Below are positions 1 through 4,807 of a stretch of 6,122 nucleotides of DNA, piece after piece. Both the position numbers and the translations under genes were made by a program. How positions within the stretch are numbered: position 1 is the first letter of the stretch; each line of letters begins with the position of its first letter. Where the stretch lies: assembly GCA_945957225.1 (NCBI GenBank), contig CAMFKK010000158.1, forward strand, positions 1 through 6,122. Direction: 5' to 3'. The notes beneath the pieces were generated by a model, which saw nothing but the letters and a program-made list of their open reading frames with translations, made no database searches and had not been told where the DNA came from. The stretch is from an uncultured Sphingobacteriia bacterium. GTDB taxonomy: Bacteria > Bacteroidota > Bacteroidia > Chitinophagales > Chitinophagaceae.

Positions 1-183
1 ATTGTAGGTAATGAAATTGCTAAAACAGACGATGTATTGATGAAGTTATTTGACGCTATTAAAGAAGTGCCTGTGACTATGGTTAGCTATGGTGGTAGCC
101 CTCATAATATCTCTTTATTGGTACCAAATGAGTATAGAACCAAGACGCTACAGCTATTGAATAGCGGGCTTTTTGGACTTTAA
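1..183 (+). CDS. lysC: Aspartate kinase, C-terminal end (partial)
   Basis: Only the last 60 residues are in the window; the gene runs in from the left edge and ends at TAA 181-183. Aspartate kinase phosphorylates L-aspartate with ATP, the first step towards lysine, threonine and methionine. The visible part reads as the final ACT-type regulatory domain: an N-terminal stretch starting IVGNEIAK, then VPVTMVSYGGSPHNISLLVP, then a short closing helix ending LNSGLFGL. The SYGGSPHNIS segment is characteristic of aspartokinase C-termini, where ACT domains bind feedback amino acids. The protein ends here, so this is not a fusion to a C-terminal homoserine dehydrogenase; a monofunctional LysC-type enzyme is most likely. 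The kinase domain and the upstream context cannot be seen. A rho-independent terminator follows at 323-353. Confidence 0.82.
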   Translation: MVGNEIAKTDDVLMKLFDAIKEVPVTMVSYGGSPHNISLLVPNEYRTKTLQLLNSGLFGL

Positions 184-187
184 TTTA

Positions 188-293
188 GTGAAAAGTGAAG
201 AGTGAAGAGTGAAGAGATAAAAGTGAAGGGAGGAAGAAAAAGTGAAGAGATAAGAGTGAAGAGTGAAGAGTGAAGAGTGAAGAGTGAAGAATG
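188..293. repeat. Heptamer tandem repeat array (GTGAAGA)n
   Basis: Just after the lysC stop lies an array of 7-base units with consensus GTGAAGA. A first block (188-229) has GTGAAAA, three GTGAAGA, GATAAAA and GTGAAGG. After a degenerate A-rich stretch (230-241), a second block (242-290) has seven in-phase units: GTGAAGA, the variant GATAAGA, then five GTGAAGA, ending in ATG at 291-293. The variant unit recurs at an equivalent place in both blocks, so units were probably copied as groups and not only by slippage. Plus-strand reading meets TGA stops, so the array does not encode an extension of lysC. It resembles the short tandemly repeated heptamers known from other bacteria; I cannot say how often it occurs in this genome. 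Confidence 0.9.
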
Positions 294-322
294 CAGTGAG
301 ATTTTACTGGAATTGAAACATG

Positions 323-353
323 AACCCTTGGTAAAGCCAAGGGTTTTTATTTT
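323..353 (+). terminator. Rho-independent terminator of lysC
   Basis: A perfect 9-bp stem, AACCCTTGG (323-331) with CCAAGGGTT (337-345), encloses a TAAAG loop and runs into a T-rich tail (344-353, TTTTTATTTT). The tail is on the plus strand, so it serves lysC. It lies 140 bases after the stop codon, and the heptamer array sits in between, as if the array had grown between the gene and its terminator. Confidence 0.85.
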
Positions 354-421
354 AGAGGAAGATTTATTTATAACTAGAACATAGGCGCAGCCTAGGTCAC
401 TTGCATATGCAGATCAAAGTC
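354..421. other. Non-coding spacer with two small palindromes
   Basis: No gene is visible between the lysC terminator and the inverted heptamer array. Two short dyads are present: TAGGC-GCA-GCCTA at 382-394 and the perfect 10-bp palindrome TGCATATGCA at 402-411. Neither has a T tract or a match to a site I recognise. With the repeats and terminators listed separately, this accounts for the whole 184-531 gap between the convergent lysC and queA genes. Confidence 0.5.
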
Positions 422-453
422 CATTCTTCACTCTTCACTCTTATCTCTTCACT
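422..453. repeat. Inverted copy of the heptamer array
   Basis: Read on the minus strand, 452 down to 422 is GTGAAGA, GATAAGA, GTGAAGA, GTGAAGA, ATG. This is the same unit order as 242-293 on the plus strand (including the GATAAGA variant and the ATG end) but with three fewer GTGAAGA units. Positions 425-453 are perfectly complementary to 241-269 (29 bp). The two copies therefore form an inverted pair around the lysC terminator, and they differ by a whole number of units. Confidence 0.88.
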
Positions 454-546
454 ATTAATTATCTAGTCTTAAATCATGCAAAAAAAAATCCCCCGATATT
501 TCGGAGGATTTTTTTTAAGAGAATCTATCTTCTAGATAATTAATAG
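452..546. repeat. 15-bp perfect inverted repeat around queA terminator
   Basis: CTATTAATTATCTAG at 452-466 is the exact reverse complement of 532-546. The right arm is the last codons and TAG stop of queA. The left arm touches the inverted heptamer array. Between the arms are a further short dyad (TCTTAA 467-472 with TTAAGA 515-520) and the terminator stem, so most of the segment forms one long interrupted palindrome. Confidence 0.85.
481..516 (-). terminator. Rho-independent terminator of queA
   Basis: The stem pairs 487-496 with 501-510 around a TATT loop. It is flanked by an A run (480-488) on the left and a T run (509-516) on the right, so on the minus strand it is a G/C-rich hairpin followed by eight or nine U. 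Position 492 against 505 is a C/A mismatch in plus-strand RNA but a G-U wobble in minus-strand RNA. The hairpin is therefore fully paired only in the queA transcript, which points to minus-strand function. It may still act weakly in both directions. Confidence 0.85.
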
Positions 547-1581
547 AGCGTCTCCATAACTGAAGAAACGGTATTTATCCTTGATGGCTTTTTTATAAGC
601 TTCAATGGCTAAGTCATAACCGGCAAAAGCACAGGTCATGATTAGCAAACTGGTTTTAGGAAGGTGAAAATTGGTAACCAAGCTGTCTGCCACATTAAAG
701 TGATAGGGGGGATGAATAAAGTGATTGGTCCATCCTTCACTTGGTTTCAATAATTTTTGAGCAGTAAAACTACTTTCCATGGCGCGCATGGTGGTAGTTC
801 CAATAGAACAAATGCGTTTACCGGATTCCTTGGCCTTGTTCACAATTTTGCAGGCTTCATCAGTAATCTGATAGTATTCAGCATCCATTTTGTGTTTGCT
901 CAAGTCTTCTACTTCAATAGGGCGAAATGTGCCCAATCCAGTGTGTAAAGTAACTTCTGCAAAACGGATACCTAAGATTTCACAACGCTTGATTAATTCT
1001 TTGCTAAAGTGCAATCCTGCAGTAGGAGCAGCCACCGCACCTTCGTGCTTTGCATAAACGGTTTGGTATCTTTCCTTGTCTTCTTCATCTGGCTTGCGCT
1101 TGATGTATTTTGGCAAAGGTGTTTCTCCTAAGAATTCCAGCATTTTTTTAAAGCTTTCATCATCATCGTCCCAGAGAAAACGGATGGTTCTACCACGGCT
1201 GGTGGTATTGTCAATTACTTCAGCCACCAGTTCTTCATTGTCTCCAAAATACAATTTGTTTCCTACACGAATCTTTCTTGCGGGATCAACAATAACGTCC
1301 CATAAACGGTTGGGCTTATTCAGTTCACGTAAAAGGAATACTTCAATTTTTGCACCTGTTTTTTCCTTGCGGCCATACATTCTTGCAGGGAAAACCTTGG
1401 TGTTATTTACTACAAACACGTCTTTGTCATCATAGTACTCTAGGATGTCACGGAAATGCCTGTTTTCCATATGACCGGTTTTACGGTCAACTACCATCAA
1501 ACGGCTATCCTCCCTTTTCTTGGTAGGATTCTGAGCAATGAGGTTCAGAGGAAGGTCAAACTTAAATTGGGATAATTTCAT
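532..1581 (-). CDS. queA: tRNA preQ1(34) SAM ribosyltransferase-isomerase
   Basis: QueA transfers and isomerises the ribosyl part of S-adenosylmethionine onto 7-aminomethyl-7-deazaguanine at position 34 of tRNAs with a GUN anticodon. This gives epoxyqueuosine, the penultimate step of queuosine synthesis, in the cytoplasm. The 349-residue protein is normal length and carries family blocks throughout: LIAQNP (14-19), DSRLMV (25-30), VVNNTKVFPARMYG (57-70), PLPKYIKR (155-162), YQTVYAKHEGAVAAPTAGLHF (172-192), LHTGLGTFRP (212-221), GTTTMRAMES (261-270), TNFHLPKTSLLIM (303-315) and YGDALL (342-347). The ATG at 1579-1581 gives the usual MKLSQFKFDLP-type start, right before LIAQNP, and no strong Shine-Dalgarno precedes it. 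It is transcribed alone, convergent to lysC, with a promoter candidate at 1673-1704 and a terminator at 481-516. No other queuosine gene is in the window. Confidence 0.97.
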   Translation of the reverse strand: MKLSQFKFDLPLNLIAQNPTKKREDSRLMVVDRKTGHMENRHFRDILEYYDDKDVFVVNNTKVFPARMYGRKEKTGAKIEVFLLRELNKPNRLWDVIVDPARKIRVGNKLYFGDNEELVAEVIDNTTSRGRTIRFLWDDDDESFKKMLEFLGETPLPKYIKRKPDEEDKERYQTVYAKHEGAVAAPTAGLHFSKELIKRCEILGIRFAEVTLHTGLGTFRPIEVEDLSKHKMDAEYYQITDEACKIVNKAKESGKRICSIGTTTMRAMESSFTAQKLLKPSEGWTNHFIHPPYHFNVADSLVTNFHLPKTSLLIMTCAFAGYDLAIEAYKKAIKDKYRFFSYGDALLII

Positions 1582-1619
1582 GTGTCTCTTAAAATTTTAA
1601 TAGCCACATTCAGGTTGCC

Positions 1620-1659
1620 GCCGCCTTACAGGGCAGCTCGCTTCATGTTACGGCATGAA
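1620..1659 (-). promoter_or_regulatory. Tandem hairpins in presumed queA leader
   Basis: Read as minus-strand RNA, two 6-bp hairpins lie four bases apart in what should be the 5' leader of queA. The first is UUCAUG, loop CCGUAA, CAUGAA (1659-1642). The second is GCUGCC, loop CUGUAA, GGCGGC (1637-1620). Both loops are six bases ending in GUAA. The U-G pair in the second stem (1635 with 1622) would be an A/C mismatch on the plus strand, so the fold favours minus-strand RNA. The segment is clearly more GC-rich than the DNA around it. I do not recognise a known riboswitch; the short preQ1-I aptamer pattern is not present. Function is unknown, and a dispersed DNA repeat is an alternative. Confidence 0.45.
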
Positions 1660-1672
1660 TTTTGGAAGTTGG

Positions 1673-1704
1673 CAAAGTTAAGGAACCTTGGCTAGAATGC
1701 CAAT
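1673..1704 (-). promoter_or_regulatory. Bacteroidota-type promoter for queA
   Basis: On the minus strand TAACTTTG (1680-1673) matches the Bacteroidota -7 element TAnnTTTG. ATTG (1704-1701) lies 20 bases upstream as a three-of-four match to the -33 TTTG element. Transcription would start near 1666 and give a leader of about 85 bases. A 5-bp dyad, TTGGC (1688-1692) with GCCAA (1699-1703), sits between and over the promoter elements and could be an operator. Confidence 0.5.
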
Positions 1705-1761
1705 TTAACCCTAAGAATATCGTTAAAACGCTTTTTTTAATGGGTAATTTTTACACGTAGA

Positions 1762-1794
1762 TTAGTTTTATTGAAGGCCTTTCACCTAAATTTG
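1762..1794 (+). promoter_or_regulatory. Bacteroidota-type promoter for ccmC
   Basis: TAAATTTG (1787-1794) is an exact match to the TAnnTTTG -7 element. TTAG (1762-1765), 21 bases upstream, is a weaker match to the -33 TTTG. Transcription would start near 1800 and give a short leader of about 25 bases to the TTG at 1825, or about 43 to the ATG at 1843. The gap 1582-1824 holds no gene apart from this and the queA control region. Confidence 0.45.
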
Positions 1795-1824
1795 CGCTTA
1801 CGCTTGTTAGTTTGAAAGAAGCAT

Positions 1825-2529
1825 TTGAAAATCAGAAATCGTATGATGAGAAAATCCTGGTGGAAAGTATTAACAGTCCTGCTTCTTTTATATACCTGTA
1901 CTTATGGCTTTTATGTGAAAGTTCCAAGATTGGATGATCGGATGCAGGAATCTATCCGCAACTTCTTTTTTCATGTTCCCATGTGGTTTGGGATGATGAT
2001 TTTGCTTTTTGTATCTGTATATTATGCGATAAAATTTTTGAGAAACCCCAAACCCATTTACGACCATTATTCATTGGCATTTGCTACTACCGGAACCATT
2101 TTCTCCTTGTTGGGCATTAGTACTGGTGCTATTTGGGCCAACTATCAATGGGGGAGTCCTTGGACAGGAGACCCCAAACAAAATGGAGCAGCAATTGCTA
2201 TTTTAATCTATCTGGCATATTTTGTTTTAAGGGGGAGTATGCAAGACGATGAAAAGAAAATGCGAATTGGAGCTGTCTATAACATTTTTGCTTTTTTCAT
2301 GTTATTTCCAACGCTTTGGGTATTGCCTAGATTGACAGAATCACTTCACCCTGGTGGTCAAGGTAGTGAGGGAAATCCAGGTTTAAATGGGAAGGATATG
2401 GATATGAATATGCGCACCGTATTTTATCCAGCAGTAATTGGTTGGACTTTATTAGGGGTTTGGATTTCAACTCTTAAAGTGCGTTATCAAATTTTGAACG
2501 AAAAACATTTGAATAATGAATCAAATTAA
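1825..2529 (+). CDS. ccmC: CcmC/CcsA-family haem export protein
   Basis: This is an integral inner-membrane protein of the haem-handling family used in cytochrome c maturation, where CcmC presents haem at the outer face of the membrane. Six membrane segments are visible, near residues 14-31, 53-72, 83-105, 121-137, 148-168 and 199-217. The tryptophan-rich haem-binding loop is WANYQWGSPWTGDP (104-117). The two expected axial histidines are H50 in FFFHVPMW and H175 in ESLHPGG. About 234 residues fits CcmC and is too short for CcmF or fused CcsBA. The longest reading starts at TTG 1825, with an A/G-rich GAAAGAAG just before it. ATG at 1843 or 1846 would remove six or seven residues and start at MMRKSWWK or MRKSWWK, as relatives often do, so the start is uncertain. 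The last 14 bases overlap the ccmD-like gene, implying translational coupling. Confidence 0.9.
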   Translation: MKIRNRMMRKSWWKVLTVLLLLYTCTYGFYVKVPRLDDRMQESIRNFFFHVPMWFGMMILLFVSVYYAIKFLRNPKPIYDHYSLAFATTGTIFSLLGISTGAIWANYQWGSPWTGDPKQNGAAIAILIYLAYFVLRGSMQDDEKKMRIGAVYNIFAFFMLFPTLWVLPRLTESLHPGGQGSEGNPGLNGKDMDMNMRTVFYPAVIGWTLLGVWISTLKVRYQILNEKHLNNESN

Positions 2530-2734
2530 GAAAATAGCATTTGTCTTATTATTAGGGTTAATGCAATTGTCCGTATTTGCACAAGATGCCATTACTACGG
2601 ATACCTCTAATGATTTAATGCGTAGCAACGGCAAAATCTTTTTGGTAATGACCATTGTAGTTGTTTTAATTATAGGACTATTGCTTTACCTAATTAGTAT
2701 TGATAGGAAAATCTCAAAATTAGAAAAGAAATAA
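2516..2734 (+). CDS. CcmD-like small membrane protein
   Basis: This is a 72-residue protein with an N-terminal signal sequence (residues 1-22, basic MNQIKK, hydrophobic core, likely cleavage after LSVFA), a short polar segment, one membrane helix at about 41-61, and a basic tail IDRKISKLEKK. The order helix then lysine-rich tail, and its place directly after ccmC, match the small proteins annotated as CcmD family in Bacteroidota. In the classical system CcmD is a small membrane protein that helps release haem-loaded CcmE from the CcmABC complex. The signal sequence is not a feature of proteobacterial CcmD, so true homology is uncertain. The start ATG lies inside ccmC (14-base overlap, different frame). 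The stop TAA is part of the hairpin at 2733-2758. Confidence 0.8.
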   Translation: MNQIKKIAFVLLLGLMQLSVFAQDAITTDTSNDLMRSNGKIFLVMTIVVVLIIGLLLYLISIDRKISKLEKK

Positions 2735-2758
2735 ACCTTTATTCATTCATAAAGGTTT
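2733..2758 (+). terminator. Hairpin between ccmD-like gene and gdhA
   Basis: A perfect 10-bp stem, AAACCTTTAT (2733-2742) with ATAAAGGTTT (2749-2758), has a TCATTC loop and starts on the last bases of the ccmD-like stop codon. The T tract is short (TTTCTT), so termination may be partial. It could end the ccm unit, attenuate read-through into gdhA, or protect an RNA end. Confidence 0.55.
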
Positions 2759-2763
2759 CTTAC

Positions 2764-2790
2764 TCATGTCAAAATAAACAATCATGTCAA
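2764..2790 (+). other. Duplicated gdhA start site with 3-codon mini-ORF
   Basis: The 9-mer TCATGTCAA occurs twice, at 2764-2772 and 2782-2790. The second contains the gdhA start ATG (2784). The first opens ATG TCA AAA TAA (2766-2777), in frame with gdhA, and ends nine bases before its start: a possible Met-Ser-Lys minicistron. It may be only a decayed duplication of the start site. Confidence 0.35.
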
Positions 2791-4205
2791 GTCAACAACC
2801 CTACAGCTTCTTCCAAAGTGTGGAAAGAAGTTTTGACAAAGCAGCCAAATTTACCAAATGGGATAAAGGTTTGCTAGAGCAGATTAAAGCTTGCAATAGT
2901 ATTTATAGCATGCGTTTTCCAGTGAAAATGGACAATGGAGAAATTGAAGTTATTGAAGCATATCGCGTACAGCACTCTCAGCACAAAACACCATGTAAAG
3001 GCGGTATTCGTTTTAGTCTGGCTGTGAATGAAGACGAAGTAATGGCATTGGCTTCTTTGATGACTTATAAATGTGCCATTGTAAATGTGCCTTTTGGCGG
3101 TGCTAAGGGAGGCATTAAGATTAGCCCAAGAAGTCATAGTGCTTATGAGTTAGAAAAAATTACCCGTAGGTATACAGCCGAGTTAGTAAAAAAGAATTTT
3201 ATTGGACCTGGTATTGACGTTCCTGCTCCCGATTATGGAACCGGTGAAAGAGAAATGGCATGGATTGTAGATACTTATCAGTCTTTAAGACCAGGTGATA
3301 TTGACAGTGCTGGTTGTGTAACTGGTAAGCCTATTACACAAGGTGGTGTAAGAGGGAGAAAAGAAGCCACAGGTTTAGGAGTATTCTTTGGGATTCGTGA
3401 AGTCTGCAATATGCCTGAGATCATGACCAAATTGGGTATGACTACAGGTGTGGAAGGTAAAAGGGTAGTAGTTCAAGGATTGGGTAATGTGGGATACCAC
3501 TCTGCCAAATTCTTTCGTGAACATGGCGCAATAGTTGTTTCAATTGCAGAATATGAAGGTGCTGTTTATAAAGAAGATGGCATTAACGAAGAAGAATTAT
3601 TCCAGCACAGAAAAGCCACAGGAAGTATCTTGAATTTTCCTGGTGCTACCAATTTGGCAAAAAACACAGATGCGTTAGAATTAGAGTGTGATATCCTTAT
3701 TCCAGCTGCTTTAGAAAATGTGATTGATGGAAATAATGCACCAAGAGTTAAAGCCAAAATGATTGGTGAAGCCGCTAATGGTCCATTGACTCCTGAAGCT
3801 GATGAAATCTTTGCTGAAAGAGGGATCTTGGTTGTTCCAGATATGTATTTGAATGCAGGTGGGGTAACCGTATCTTATTTTGAGTGGTTAAAAAACTTGA
3901 GCCACGTTAGATATGGCAGAATGGAAAAGCGGTTTACTGAAAATATGAATGCGCATATTTTGGGTCAGATAGAAGGATTGACTGGTAAAACAGTGAGTGA
4001 AAAAGAGCGTGACTTTATCATGCATGGTGCAGAAGAAGTAGATTTAGTGCATAGTGGATTAGAAGAAACCATGATCAATGCAACCCGTGAAATCATGGAA
4101 ATTTGGTTATCAAATCCAGAAATTCCTGATATGCGTACTGCGGCATATGTAAGCGCCATTAACAAGGTTGCCATCAGTTATACTGAATTGGGAATCTTCC
4201 CATAG
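2784..4205 (+). CDS. gdhA: Glutamate dehydrogenase (Glu/Leu/Phe/Val family)
   Basis: The enzyme reversibly converts L-glutamate plus NAD(P)+ to 2-oxoglutarate plus ammonium, in the cytoplasm. At 473 residues it is somewhat longer than the roughly 420-450 of many bacterial relatives. Substrate-domain residues are visible: K72 in PCKGGIRF, K96 in MTYKCA, the catalytic K108 in PFGGAKGG, and D150 in DVPAPD. The nucleotide domain has VVVQGLGNVG (228-237) with the GxGxxG turn, followed by SIAEYEG. E256 at the end of the second strand suggests NAD+ preference, as an inference. S364 in GGVTVSYFEW, together with K72, corresponds to side-chain carboxylate binding and favours glutamate over leucine or valine. 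Compared with the usual form there is extra sequence before the Rossmann strand (about 209-224) and in the C-terminal part (about 385-425). The ATG at 2784 follows an A-rich stretch; a terminator lies at 4237-4266. Confidence 0.95.
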   Translation: MSSQQPYSFFQSVERSFDKAAKFTKWDKGLLEQIKACNSIYSMRFPVKMDNGEIEVIEAYRVQHSQHKTPCKGGIRFSLAVNEDEVMALASLMTYKCAIVNVPFGGAKGGIKISPRSHSAYELEKITRRYTAELVKKNFIGPGIDVPAPDYGTGEREMAWIVDTYQSLRPGDIDSAGCVTGKPITQGGVRGRKEATGLGVFFGIREVCNMPEIMTKLGMTTGVEGKRVVVQGLGNVGYHSAKFFREHGAIVVSIAEYEGAVYKEDGINEEELFQHRKATGSILNFPGATNLAKNTDALELECDILIPAALENVIDGNNAPRVKAKMIGEAANGPLTPEADEIFAERGILVVPDMYLNAGGVTVSYFEWLKNLSHVRYGRMEKRFTENMNAHILGQIEGLTGKTVSEKERDFIMHGAEEVDLVHSGLEETMINATREIMEIWLSNPEIPDMRTAAYVSAINKVAISYTELGIFP

Positions 4206-4236
4206 TAGGTATTGCTACTAAAAGATGTAACACTTG

Positions 4237-4266
4237 GCCCTGGGTAATTCCCGGGGCTTTTTGTTT
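4237..4266 (+). terminator. Rho-independent terminator of gdhA
   Basis: An 8-bp G/C-rich stem, GCCCTGGG (4237-4244) with CCCGGGGC (4250-4257), has a TAATT loop and is followed by TTTTTGTTT. The one T-G wobble (4241 with 4253) pairs only in plus-strand RNA, and the T run is on the plus strand, so it serves gdhA. A weaker 6-bp dyad, TAGTAG/CTACTA (4203-4220), begins at the stop codon. No minus-strand terminator is seen for the convergent gene ending at 4270. Confidence 0.9.
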
Positions 4267-4269
4267 CAT

Positions 4270-4704
4270 TTAATAGTAGTCAGGTAATTTGCTAAGTGTT
4301 GTGATACCCTGTTCTCCAATTTCAAAGACATAGCTGATATTACCATTGGTAATCATTACATAAGGGACAGGGATGCCAGTATTGTAGTGTAATACTTGTC
4401 TTAAAACTGTTTCATCAATGGGTACATTCATTTCCTTGCATTCTACCATCAACCATGGACTGGAGGATTGGTATACTAAAATGTCAAATCTTTTGCGGAG
4501 TTCTCCTATTTTAATTTCTTTTTCTATGGCAATCAAGGAAGCTGGAATATTCATTACTTGTAATAAATATTGAAGCACATTTTGTCTAACCCATTCTTCG
4601 GGACTAAGTCTAACCCATTGTTTGCGGAGTTCATCAAAAATCCATTCCTTACCCTCCGTTTCACGGATTCTAAATGGGTGTAGCGGAAATGGAATTTGAA
4701 TCAT
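4270..4704 (-). CDS. Stand-alone HsdR N-terminal (PD-(D/E)XK) domain protein
   Basis: This 144-residue protein has the nuclease-type domain found at the N-terminus of type I restriction subunit R, but nothing else: no helicase part and no hsdM or hsdS nearby. The domain opens with a helix containing PEEWVRQNVLQYL (35-47). The PD-(D/E)XK core is D74 in KRFDILVY followed by E88 and K90 in WLMVECKE, so the presumed metal-binding and catalytic residues are intact. The region QVLHYNTGIPVPYVMITNGN (103-122) is typical of the HSDR_N_2 type, with Q103 and Y107. Its cellular role is unknown; a nuclease acting in repair or replication is possible, but it should not be called a restriction enzyme. The ATG at 4702-4704 fits a full-length domain. 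It diverges from amn across 103 bases and runs towards gdhA. Confidence 0.85.
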   Translation of the reverse strand: MIQIPFPLHPFRIRETEGKEWIFDELRKQWVRLSPEEWVRQNVLQYLLQVMNIPASLIAIEKEIKIGELRKRFDILVYQSSSPWLMVECKEMNVPIDETVLRQVLHYNTGIPVPYVMITNGNISYVFEIGEQGITTLSKLPDYY

Positions 4705-4730
4705 ATACTGGAATTAAACGCTAGATTTTG
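4695..4730 (+). promoter_or_regulatory. Possible promoter for amn
   Basis: TTTG (4695-4698) is followed 23 bases later by TAGATTTTG (4722-4730), which is the Bacteroidota -7 pattern TAnnTTTG with one extra base. Transcription would start near 4737, about 70 bases before the amn start. The -33 element lies inside the first codons of the divergent gene. The match is imperfect. Confidence 0.28.
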
Positions 4731-4742
4731 TATTTTAGACGA

Positions 4743-4778
4743 TTGATTCCTTCAAAGATACTGTGTAGCAGGAATCAA
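4743..4778. repeat. 9-bp inverted repeat in divergent gap
   Basis: TTGATTCCT (4743-4751) and AGGAATCAA (4770-4778) are perfect reverse complements separated by 18 bases, in the 103-base gap between the divergent HsdR_N and amn genes. The spacer contains, on the minus strand, TATCTTTG (4760-4753), an exact TAnnTTTG match that could be the promoter of the minus-strand gene. TTTG (4779-4776) lies 15 bases behind it, a little close for a -33 element. The dyad could be an operator for a dimeric regulator, or a leader hairpin of amn. Confidence 0.5.
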
Positions 4779-4807
4779 AAAACATTGAAAAACTAATTTG
4801 AAGCAAT

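Noticed and set aside
188..293. CRISPR-like array
   Set aside because: The units are 7 bases with no unique spacers between them; this is a simple tandem repeat.
1076..1435. Plus-strand reading frame of 119 codons inside queA
   Set aside because: It lies antisense within a full-length, well-conserved queA and is low-complexity and serine-rich; it is a shadow frame. The similar frame at 757-948 is rejected for the same reason.
1582..1670. preQ1 riboswitch ahead of queA
   Set aside because: The short G/C hairpin plus A-rich tail pattern of preQ1-I is absent, and I cannot match the type II or III folds. The hairpins are reported only as an unidentified structure.
1721..1741. Terminator-like TTAAAA...TTTTAA hairpin in the queA-ccmC gap
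   Set aside because: The stem is A/T only, and both neighbouring genes point away from the gap, so no terminator is expected there.
2390..2416. Short GATATG repeat in ccmC coding for DMDMNM
   Set aside because: It is only two to three imperfect units within the periplasmic loop and keeps the reading frame; not enough to call a functional repeat.
2874..3137. Minus-strand frame inside gdhA
   Set aside because: It is antisense to conserved dehydrogenase sequence including the catalytic region and has no recognisable protein features. The minus frames at 3566-3757 and 3965-4174 fall for the same reason.
4270..4704. Type I restriction or defence island
   Set aside because: Only the HsdR N-terminal domain is present. 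There are no hsdM, hsdS, helicase or mobile genes, and the neighbours are housekeeping genes.
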